Below are positions 1-5,830 of a DNA stretch of 5,830 nt, one piece after another. The notes beneath the pieces are model-generated. The model was not told the origin of the DNA. It saw only the letters and a program-made list of their open reading frames with translations, and searched no databases. How positions within the stretch are numbered: position 1 is the stretch's first letter; every line of letters begins with the position of its first letter. Source of the DNA: Bacilli bacterium. GTDB lineage: Bacteria > Bacillota_I > Bacilli_A > ML615J-28 > CAG-698. The stretch covers positions 1 through 5,830 of the forward strand of contig JAEEJT010000142.1 in assembly GCA_016282055.1 (NCBI GenBank), read 5' to 3'. The translations under genes and the position numbers were made by a program.

Positions 1-1
1 A

Positions 2-340
2 AATACTTTAACTGTTGTTAAAGAAGGTGAATTCACTGTTACATGTAAGAGTAGTGCAAATGAAACTAAACAAGATTCATTTGATATTGCTACTGGATAT
101 AGTGTACAAAGTGTTACTATTGCAGTTGCTCCAACTGGTTTAAAGATTGGTGATACTTGTGAACTTGCTGCTACAGTTTTACCACAAAATGCTTCTAATA
201 AAAAAGTAGTTTGGACTGTATCTAATGATTGTGCAACTATTGAAGGTAACATTTTAACTATTGTAAAATTTGGTGCATTCACTATAACTTGTACAAGTGA
301 ATCTAATGAATCAGTTGTTGATACATTAGATCTTAGAATT
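2..340 (+). repeat. Tandem Ig-like (Big_2) repeats at protein level, 82-residue period
   Basis: Window codons 1-30 and 83-112 align closely: NTLTVVKEGEFTVTCKSS against NILTIVKFGAFTITCTSE, each followed by an Asn-Glu and a final beta strand. The 82-residue period is normal for bacterial Ig-like domains. The pattern returns more weakly near codon 522 (NGQLVLLKEGTLTVTVTS). More copies probably lie upstream of the window. These domains usually act as spacers or adhesive stalks outside the cell. Confidence 0.75.
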
Positions 341-3010
341 GCTGAATTATGTACTATTGGTACTACTGAGTATAATACTTTAGCTGAAGCTGTTGCTGCT
401 GCTACTGCTGGTGATACTATTACTTTAGTTGCTGGTGTATATACTACTGATGTAACTATTGATAAATCTTTAACAATTGTTGGTCCTAACAAAGATGCAA
501 AAAATATTGGTTCTAGAACTAACGAAGCTGTTTATACTGGTAAGATAACTCTTGCTTATGGTGTAACAGATGTTACATTACAAGGTATTAAATTTGCTGG
601 ACAAAGTCAAATCTTTAATAGTGGTGATACAACTAATAATAATTCTACTACTGCTCCAACAACTAAAAACTTTAAATTTAAAAATAACGTTGTTGAATCT
701 AGTTTAACTACAAAACAAAGTGATACTAAGAATGGCGGTTTCATTTATTTTGTAAATGGTAAATACCAATATGATTATGATATGGAAATTACAAATAACT
801 ACTTTACTACTACAAATGTATTCGCTGAAAACAACTTGATTAGATTTATGAATGTTTCAGGATTAATTATGAAATATAATACATTTGAAAACATTACTGT
901 AGAAAATGATGTATTCTTTGTTTATGATGGTAAAGGTAGAGGTGTTACTGGAGCTAATTTCGTTGTTGAAAACAATAGATTTGTTAATATTAATGGATGT
1001 CAATTAGAACTTTCTTGGCTTGTTGGTGAAGATACTAATTTTAGTATTTCTTATAACCAATTTAAAAATGTTAATGGCGCTTCTATTATAGTTGCTGCAA
1101 TGAATAATACTATAACTACAAATGTTCCTGTAAGATTTGTTAATTGTAATATTGATTACAATGAATTTGATGGATTTACTAAGGGAATTAATTTACCAGA
1201 ACAAGATGCAGTAACTAGTTTTAAAGTTAATTATAATATTTTTAAGAGTGTTCCAAGTGTATTCTATATTAAAAATAAAAATAATAGTAAACAAGTAGAT
1301 GCTACAAACAATTTATATTTAAATAATGGTAGTAGCATTACTACCCTTGATGATACTAAATTCTCAGGTAGTTTAAATTTAGAAACTACACTAAAAGAAT
1401 TAATTGATCTTAAAATAGAATGTACTGATATTGATGCTTATGTTGTTGGAGATTATTATTTTGTTGGTGATTCATTGGATTTAAATGTTGTATTTGATCC
1501 AGTTACAACAACTCGTGATGCAGTTAAGTACACATTAAGTGATGATACTCTTGCAAAAATTAAAAATGGTCAACTTGTACTATTAAAAGAAGGTACATTA
1601 ACAGTTACAGTTACTTCAAGAGTTGGAACTGTAAAACCATCTGCTTCATTTACCATTGAAATTATTTCATTTACTTATGTTGACTTAGAATTTGAATCTA
1701 ATATATTATCTGAAGATACATCTATTAGTGCTAATGCTATTATTAAGGGAACAAGTATTGGTACAGGTAAAATTGTTTGGTCTAGTGACAATACGGCTGT
1801 TGCTACAGTTGATCAAAATGGTAATGTATATGGAATGAGTGTTGGTGTTGCTAAAATTACAGCTACAATTGGAGGAACAACAATTTCATCATATTTCTAT
1901 GCTGATGTTAAAGAACCATCTGCAAATGAATTAATTGAATTATTAACTCAATATCATAATTCATTTGTAGAGTATAAGAAAATTAACTATTATGGAACTT
2001 CAACTATTGAAAATTCTTTATATTCAACAGTTAATATGTTCTATTTTGGAATATTACCAGTAATAGATAAAAGTAGAATGGCTGATCCAAGTGTAAATAG
2101 ATACTGGAATCCATCAGATAAACTTGTTGATGTAAAATTTGTTACTATTCATGATACAGGAAATTCTAATACAAGCTCTGATGCACATGCTACTTTAAGT
2201 TGGGGACATAATGTAGATAATTCAGCTAGTTGGCATTATTGTGTAGGTAATGATGGTATTGTTGCATTTGTTCCAGAAGATACAATTGCTTGGCATGCAG
2301 GTGATGGATGTGCAAATGAAGCTGGTATTTATGATACAGGTGTTAAAGCTGCAACTCCTGGTGTAAGAGGTGTTGTTACAATATCTGATGATTTATATTA
2401 TGTAGTTGATGGTCAAAAGACAAATCTTTCAGTTAAGAATATTCCTAATTATGAAAAATTAGTTTCTGATAAAGGTAGACAAGCTACAACTGCTGATTTA
2501 ACTCCATCAGGAATTGTTACAGTTATTGGCGAAAATGGAAATTATTTCATTAATACTTATTATAATACTACATATAAGGTTATTTCATCTTACGGTGGAA
2601 GAAACTCTATTGCTATTGAAATGGCAGTTAATAATGGTAGTGATATTTATTTAACTTGGCAAAGAACAAGTGTTTTAGCTGCTTCTTTACTAGTAAAATA
2701 TAACTTAACTTTAGATAGAATTGTTCAACATAATAATTTATCTGGTAAAAATTGTCCTCAAACATTAAGAGCTAATAATTTATGGAATGTAATGCTTGAT
2801 ATGTTAACTGTACAATACAAGGTTCAAAAATATTATCCTGATTATACAATTACATGTACTTCTAATAATCCTACAATTTTAGATAATACTGGACATATTA
2901 TTAGTAAACCTAATTATGGTACTAACGTAAGTTATACAATTAATGTTACAAATGGAACTGATTCAGCTTCAACAACATTATATTCTTATGTTCAAGGAGT
3001 AAGAAAATAA
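2..3010 (+). CDS. Large multidomain surface N-acetylmuramoyl-L-alanine amidase with Ig-like and beta-helix domains (5' end missing)
   Basis: The frame is open from base 2 to the TAA at 3008-3010 (1002 codons), so the protein starts upstream of the window. The ATG at 782 is internal to the beta-helix and is not the start. By window codon number: part of an Ig-like domain (1-32), a second Big_2-like domain (35-115), a right-handed beta-helix (about 118-440, opened by the pectin-lyase-fold motif GDTITLVAGVY at 137-147), two more Ig-like domains (about 468-558 and 559-640), an Amidase_2 domain (about 709-923), and an Ig-like tail (about 937-1002). Seen in the amidase: VTIHDTG (H717), AWHAGDG (763-769), SIAIEM (E873) and QHNNLSGKNCP (H910, C918). 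By family knowledge, H717, H910 and C918 are the zinc ligands, and the enzyme cuts the MurNAc-L-Ala bond in peptidoglycan. No LPxTG or membrane anchor ends the protein, so export and attachment signals must lie upstream. The role is inferred as surface wall remodelling or glycan binding. The domain calls are firm; the substrate of the beta-helix is unknown. Confidence 0.9.
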   Translation, partial: NTLTVVKEGEFTVTCKSSANETKQDSFDIATGYSVQSVTIAVAPTGLKIGDTCELAATVLPQNASNKKVVWTVSNDCATIEGNILTIVKFGAFTITCTSESNESVVDTLDLRIAELCTIGTTEYNTLAEAVAAATAGDTITLVAGVYTTDVTIDKSLTIVGPNKDAKNIGSRTNEAVYTGKITLAYGVTDVTLQGIKFAGQSQIFNSGDTTNNNSTTAPTTKNFKFKNNVVESSLTTKQSDTKNGGFIYFVNGKYQYDYDMEITNNYFTTTNVFAENNLIRFMNVSGLIMKYNTFENITVENDVFFVYDGKGRGVTGANFVVENNRFVNINGCQLELSWLVGEDTNFSISYNQFKNVNGASIIVAAMNNTITTNVPVRFVNCNIDYNEFDGFTKGINLPEQDAVTSFKVNYNIFKSVPSVFYIKNKNNSKQVDATNNLYLNNGSSITTLDDTKFSGSLNLETTLKELIDLKIECTDIDAYVVGDYYFVGDSLDLNVVFDPVTTTRDAVKYTLSDDTLAKIKNGQLVLLKEGTLTVTVTSRVGTVKPSASFTIEIISFTYVDLEFESNILSEDTSISANAIIKGTSIGTGKIVWSSDNTAVATVDQNGNVYGMSVGVAKITATIGGTTISSYFYADVKEPSANELIELLTQYHNSFVEYKKINYYGTSTIENSLYSTVNMFYFGILPVIDKSRMADPSVNRYWNPSDKLVDVKFVTIHDTGNSNTSSDAHATLSWGHNVDNSASWHYCVGNDGIVAFVPEDTIAWHAGDGCANEAGIYDTGVKAATPGVRGVVTISDDLYYVVDGQKTNLSVKNIPNYEKLVSDKGRQATTADLTPSGIVTVIGENGNYFINTYYNTTYKVISSYGGRNSIAIEMAVNNGSDIYLTWQRTSVLAASLLVKYNLTLDRIVQHNNLSGKNCPQTLRANNLWNVMLDMLTVQYKVQKYYPDYTITCTSNNPTILDNTGHIISKPNYGTNVSYTINVTNGTDSASTTLYSYVQGVRK
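572..1312 (+). repeat. Beta-helix rungs with Asn ladder, protein-level repeat
   Basis: About nine degenerate copies of a short strand-turn-strand motif recur in the large surface protein: VTLQGIKF, FKFKNNVV, EITNNYF, LIMKYNTF, FVVENNRF, FSISYNQF, CNIDYNEF, FKVNYNIF and VDATNNLY. The second turn residue falls at window codons 195, 229, 266, 293, 325, 352, 387, 412 and 437, a spacing of 25 to 37 residues. This fits single turns of a right-handed parallel beta-helix (pectate-lyase fold) with asparagines stacked at the turn. Such folds often bind or cut polysaccharide, but I see no convincing catalytic set, so a binding or structural role is equally likely. Confidence 0.75.
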
Positions 3011-3018
3011 AAGAAACT

Positions 3019-3046
3019 AAAGCAACACTTATGTGTTGCTTTTTTT
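3019..3046 (+). terminator. Rho-independent terminator after the surface amidase gene
   Basis: A perfect 8-bp stem (AGCAACAC at 3021-3028, GTGTTGCT at 3033-3040) closes a TTAT loop. Two A-T pairs extend it outward to 10 bp, and the 3' arm runs into seven T's (3040-3046). It starts 8 bases after the TAA of the amidase gene and should separate it from the downstream operon. There is no comparable T tract on the other strand, so it looks one-directional. Confidence 0.92.
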
Positions 3047-3059
3047 ATACTTTATAGTG

Positions 3060-3094
3060 GTTTATTTTTTACTATTTTTATAGTATAATATAAT
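3060..3094 (+). promoter_or_regulatory. Probable sigma-A promoter of the membrane-protein operon
   Basis: A consensus TATAAT lies at 3084-3089, with a second overlapping TATAAT at 3089-3094. Both sit downstream of the terminator and a few bases before the ribosome binding site, which is the expected place. The -35 is weak: TTTATT at 3061-3066 gives a 17-base spacer to the first -10, and TTTACT at 3068-3073 gives a 15-base spacer to the second. TATAAT arises easily by chance in DNA this AT-rich, so the call rests mostly on position. The leader would be only about 20 bases, leaving no room for a riboswitch. Confidence 0.5.
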
Positions 3095-3101
3095 AAGTAA
3101 T

Positions 3102-3107
3102 GAAAGG
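3102..3107 (+). promoter_or_regulatory. Ribosome binding site GAAAGG for the Wzy_C-type gene
   Basis: GAAAGG lies 8 bases before the ATG at 3116 and supports that start. It is the only clear Shine-Dalgarno-like sequence in the 105-base intergenic gap. Confidence 0.7.
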
Positions 3108-3115
3108 TTTTTTAT

Positions 3116-4483
3116 ATGAAAATAAGACGTTTTCTTGATAGTAAATTTTATATACCATTTGTTTTTATAATATCTTTTGTTTCTTGGTTTCTTTCATACA
3201 TATCAAGAAAAGGTATTATTGATTCTAATTTAATAGATTTTATAGAATATTGTGAATTAATTGGTTATGGATCAATAAGTTTATTATTTCTAATTAATTT
3301 TAAAAATACTTATTATTTTATTCCATTGTTTATTTTTATACCATTTATGTTTGCTCGTCCATTTGATGCTATTGATATACCATATTGTGTTATTATTGGT
3401 GGAGTTTTAGTTGCTATTGGACTTATTTTAAATTATTTTATATATAAACCAAAATTAATGTTTGGTAAATTTTTATTAGGATTAATTGTATTAGGAATTG
3501 CAATTATTTTAAGTGGTATTGGATATAAATCTGATAATTATTTTATTCAATTAATATTTTCTTTCTGTTGTGTTGGTGCATTTATATTATTATATGTATC
3601 AATATCATCAAGTGCTAGTGTTGATTTTCATAATATTGCAAGATTGTTTTTATATTTAGGATTATTTTTAAGTTTACAATTAATAGTTTATTATTGCGTG
3701 CAAGATAATATATTAGATTCTTTTCTTTCTAAGGATTCTAATGTTGGATGGGGAATTAGTAATAATATTGCTTTAATGCTATTGTTTACTATGCCTTTTG
3801 CTTTATATCTTGCAACTCAAAATAGAAGAGTGTTATGTGTTTTATATTTACTTACTTTTATTCTTGAATTATTGTGTATTGTATTTACATATTCAAGAGG
3901 TGCAGTTGTTGCAATGATAATTGGTATTATTATTATGATTCCTTTTATTATTATTGAAGTTGTTAATAAGAAAACTTTTTATATATCATTATCTACTATA
4001 CTATGTTTTATTTGTTTATTTGTATTGATATTTTGTTTTTCTCATAAAACAGAGGCAGCAAGAATATTTGAAATTCTAACTAGTTTAGATATTCATAATG
4101 GAAATGGAAGATATGAAATTTATAAGAAGTGCTTACAAAATTTAAAAGAATATAAGATATTTGGAAAAGGTATTTTTTCTCAATTTAATGGAGATAATTA
4201 TGGAAATACATCTTATGTTTGGGGACATAGTACTATAACACAAACTGCAAGCACAATGGGTGGCTTTGGATTATTAAGTATTTTCTTTCATTTTGGTCAA
4301 AAGTATTATGTATTGTTAAAAAATGCAACAAATTATAAAATGATTATTTTTTATAGTTTCTTTATAAGTGGTTTATATGGACTTGTTGATATTAGTTATT
4401 ATTTTGTAAATTATATGATTCCACTTGTTATAGTTATGGCATTACTTGAAAAATTGATGAAAGCTGATAGTGAAAGAATATGA
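3116..4483 (+). CDS. O-antigen ligase/polymerase family (Wzy_C) membrane protein
   Basis: This 455-residue, very hydrophobic protein has about a dozen membrane segments. Proteins of the Wzy/WaaL/TuaE group join or polymerise undecaprenyl-linked glycans on the outer face of the cytoplasmic membrane. Seen here: an Asn-containing helix GWGISNNIALMLLFTMP (211-227); the SR signature TYSRGAVVAMIIG (258-270, R261); then a long extracytoplasmic loop (about 310-380) with NGRYEIYKKCL (330-340, R332), a G-x-G pair at 350-352, and WGHSTITQTASTMGGFGLL (369-387, H371). The two arginines and the histidine are the candidate functional residues by analogy with WaaL. The start is backed by GAAAGG 8 bases upstream. 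The gene ends in tandem TGA TGA, the first overlapping the next gene's ATG. Ligase, polymerase or teichuronic-acid-type roles cannot be told apart from sequence. No glycosyltransferases are in view. Confidence 0.85.
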   Translation: MKIRRFLDSKFYIPFVFIISFVSWFLSYISRKGIIDSNLIDFIEYCELIGYGSISLLFLINFKNTYYFIPLFIFIPFMFARPFDAIDIPYCVIIGGVLVAIGLILNYFIYKPKLMFGKFLLGLIVLGIAIILSGIGYKSDNYFIQLIFSFCCVGAFILLYVSISSSASVDFHNIARLFLYLGLFLSLQLIVYYCVQDNILDSFLSKDSNVGWGISNNIALMLLFTMPFALYLATQNRRVLCVLYLLTFILELLCIVFTYSRGAVVAMIIGIIIMIPFIIIEVVNKKTFYISLSTILCFICLFVLIFCFSHKTEAARIFEILTSLDIHNGNGRYEIYKKCLQNLKEYKIFGKGIFSQFNGDNYGNTSYVWGHSTITQTASTMGGFGLLSIFFHFGQKYYVLLKNATNYKMIIFYSFFISGLYGLVDISYYFVNYMIPLVIVMALLEKLMKADSERI

Positions 4484-5280
4484 TGAATTTATTTTTTTTA
4501 GGGCTTTTTGATATTGATGGATTATTTGGTTGGGGACATTTATTCTTTTCTCTAACTGGTTTTATTGTTTTAATTATTTTACTTATTTTAAGTAGAAATT
4601 TTAAAATGGATAAAGTTGATAAGATTATTAAATATACATTTTATCTAACTTTAATAGCTGAAGTTATTAAGATTTATGTTAGATCTTGTGTATTACATGG
4701 ATCTTTAAATAGTTGGGTCCCTTTATATTTTTGTAGTTTATATATTTACTTTAGTGGATTATATACTTATGGTAAAGGAATTATAAAGCGTGTTAGTTTA
4801 ATGGTATTAATATATGGAACAACAGTGGGAGGATTTATGTTTTTAATTTATCCATCAACTGTATTACTTTATAATCCTGTTATAAGTGTTGCATCATTTC
4901 ATAGTTGGATTTATCATATTATATTAAGTTACGTTGGTTTAGTTATTATATTTAATAATTTATATGAATTAAAACTAAAGGATTTCTTATATTATACTAT
5001 CCCAATATTAATTATTGAATTGTTTGTATATTTATTTAACTTACACTTTGGTACTAATATGATGCTTATTCAACATCATGGAACAGTTCCATTATTAAAA
5101 GTATTATATAGAATTGTTGGAAAGTTTTATCCTCTTGCTGTAAGCATTGGACAAGCTATTAGTACTTTTGTTATTAGTTATTTAATATTTTTCTTAATTG
5201 GATTAAGAAAACAGAAGAAGAATAATATAGATAATATTGTTGTAGAGACTAATCGAGGATTAAATGAAAATAATATTTGA
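4480..5280 (+). CDS. TMEM164/YwaF-type integral membrane protein (TIGR02206-like)
   Basis: This 266-residue protein has about seven membrane segments and a short basic, Asn-rich tail (about 243-266) that is probably cytoplasmic. It resembles the YwaF/TIGR02206/TMEM164 family in size and landmarks: PLYFCSL (81-87, C85) opening a helix, YPS (124-126), FHSWIYH (140-146, H141 and H146) and GTNMML (191-196). The function of bacterial members is not established. A eukaryotic relative, TMEM164, has been reported to be a phospholipid acyltransferase, which makes C85 and the histidines worth attention, but transfer of that role here is speculation. The ATG overlaps the preceding stop as ATGA, implying translational coupling. 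A second ATG at 4483 lies 6 bases from the GAAAG at 4472-4476, against only 3 bases for the first, so the true start may be Met2. It sits between a glycan ligase-type gene and a lipid-carrier translocase gene. The family match is by recalled motifs and is moderate. Confidence 0.65.
   Translation: MMNLFFLGLFDIDGLFGWGHLFFSLTGFIVLIILLILSRNFKMDKVDKIIKYTFYLTLIAEVIKIYVRSCVLHGSLNSWVPLYFCSLYIYFSGLYTYGKGIIKRVSLMVLIYGTTVGGFMFLIYPSTVLLYNPVISVASFHSWIYHIILSYVGLVIIFNNLYELKLKDFLYYTIPILIIELFVYLFNLHFGTNMMLIQHHGTVPLLKVLYRIVGKFYPLAVSIGQAISTFVISYLIFFLIGLRKQKKNNIDNIVVETNRGLNENNI
5255..5260 (+). promoter_or_regulatory. Ribosome binding site for the DUF368 gene, inside the preceding gene
   Basis: GAGGAT lies a few bases before the ATG at 5264, inside the last codons of the YwaF-type gene. 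It fixes the start of the DUF368 gene and the 17-base overlap. Confidence 0.7.
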
Positions 5281-5830
5281 TTTAATAAAAGGATTTTTTA
5301 TTGGTATTAGTAATGTTATACCAGGTTTTAGTGGTGGAACAATGGCGGTTATTTTAAAGTGCTACGATGAAATTGTTATTGGTATTAGTGATATTTTTCA
5401 TCACCCTATTAAAACTATTAAAAGACTATGGCCTATAATTATTGGTATTGTTTTAGGTTGTATCATTGCTATTTATACTATTATTTATTTGATTGATAAT
5501 TTTCCACTGGAAGTTGGATTATTATTCTGTGGTTTAGTTATTGGTACTATTCTTACTTTTAAAGATTATTTTAATGAAAAGATAAAGATTAGTGATATTA
5601 TTTATTGTGTTATTGGAATTGTTATTATGGCTTTAAGTATTATTTTAGCTTATACTAGTATTAGTAATAATTTTGTTGGGGTTTTGTTAATTATTATTGT
5701 GTTTATTTTAGGAATTATATCTAGTGCTGCTATGATTGTTCCTGGAATTAGTGGTAGTTTAGTTTTAATGATATTTGGTTTTTATTATTTAATTATTGAT
5801 TCAATAAAGAATGTAATACATAGTATATTT
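5264..5830 (+). CDS. DUF368 family membrane protein, putative undecaprenyl-phosphate translocase (3' end missing)
   Basis: The frame is open from the ATG at 5264 to the window end, giving 189 codons with no stop. Family members are usually around 280-300 residues, so about a third is missing. Two related motifs are plain: NVIPGFSGGTMA (17-28) and MIVPGISGSLVLM (157-169). This PG-x-SG pair, one per half, is the hallmark of DUF368 and suggests an internal repeat. The rest is mostly hydrophobic helices. Some DUF368 proteins (PopT) have been reported to move undecaprenyl phosphate back across the cytoplasmic membrane, recycling the carrier used for peptidoglycan, teichoic acid and capsule. The gene overlaps the preceding one by 17 bases in another frame and has its own GAGGAT site, so it is the third gene of the operon. 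A lipid-carrier role fits a Wzy_C-type enzyme in the same operon, since that reaction releases the lipid carrier in its pyrophosphate form. Confidence 0.88.
   Translation, partial: MKIIFDLIKGFFIGISNVIPGFSGGTMAVILKCYDEIVIGISDIFHHPIKTIKRLWPIIIGIVLGCIIAIYTIIYLIDNFPLEVGLLFCGLVIGTILTFKDYFNEKIKISDIIYCVIGIVIMALSIILAYTSISNNFVGVLLIIIVFILGIISSAAMIVPGISGSLVLMIFGFYYLIIDSIKNVIHSIF

Noticed and set aside
782..784. ATG as start of a 742-residue protein
   Set aside because: The same frame is open to base 2 and encodes recognisable domain sequence upstream; there is no ribosome binding site before it.
2950..3010. C-terminal cell-wall sorting signal on the amidase
   Set aside because: The tail has no LPxTG-like motif, no hydrophobic stretch and only the short basic end VRK; it reads as the last strand of an Ig-like module.
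3011..3115. Possible small RNA or riboswitch in the intergenic gap
   Set aside because: The only structure is the terminator hairpin. The leader after the likely promoter is about 20 bases, too short for a riboswitch.
4481..4501. Read-through of TGA as tryptophan joining extra residues to the Wzy_C-type protein
   Set aside because: Every Trp in the window is TGG and the ATGA overlap is a normal operon junction, so TGA is read as stop.
1..5830. Genes on the minus strand, tRNA or rRNA genes, CRISPR array, insertion sequence
   Set aside because: The + strand is filled by coding sequence with consistent motifs. I see no cloverleaf-like sequence, no exact direct repeats with spacers, no terminal inverted repeats and no transposase motifs.
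3084..5830. Other TATAAT-like sequences inside the operon as internal promoters
   Set aside because: TATAAT-like strings are expected often by chance at this AT content, and none is paired with a good -35 or placed before a gene start.

Overview
The window is an AT-rich stretch with four genes, all on the + strand, in a standard-code low-GC Gram-positive background. All 16 tryptophans in the four reading frames are TGG and none is TGA, so this is not the TGA=Trp code of Mycoplasma and Spiroplasma. The base composition, strong G-over-C asymmetry and scarce CpG fit an uncultured gut Bacilli lineage such as RF39 or an Erysipelotrichales relative. That placement is inference; nothing here is a phylogenetic marker.

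Region 1 (2-3010) is the last 1002 codons of a large exported surface protein whose start lies upstream of the window. Its order is: part of one Ig-like (Big_2) domain, a second Ig-like domain, a right-handed parallel beta-helix with an Asn ladder, two more Ig-like domains, a zinc N-acetylmuramoyl-L-alanine amidase (Amidase_2) domain with a long insertion, and a small C-terminal Ig-like module. A strong hairpin terminator follows directly (3019-3046).

Region 2 (about 3060-5830) is a separate, tightly packed transcription unit of membrane proteins. A probable -10 element and a good ribosome binding site precede an O-antigen ligase/polymerase-type (Wzy_C) protein. This overlaps by 4 bases a TMEM164/YwaF-type membrane protein, which overlaps by 17 bases a DUF368 protein (undecaprenyl-phosphate translocase family) that runs off the window end.

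The likely theme is the cell envelope: a peptidoglycan-cleaving surface enzyme, then an operon that may join lipid-linked glycan and return the undecaprenyl-phosphate carrier. The TMEM164/YwaF member is the least understood piece. I see no mobile element, CRISPR array, RNA gene or clearly new system; the most noteworthy points are the modular architecture of the amidase and the three-gene membrane operon.
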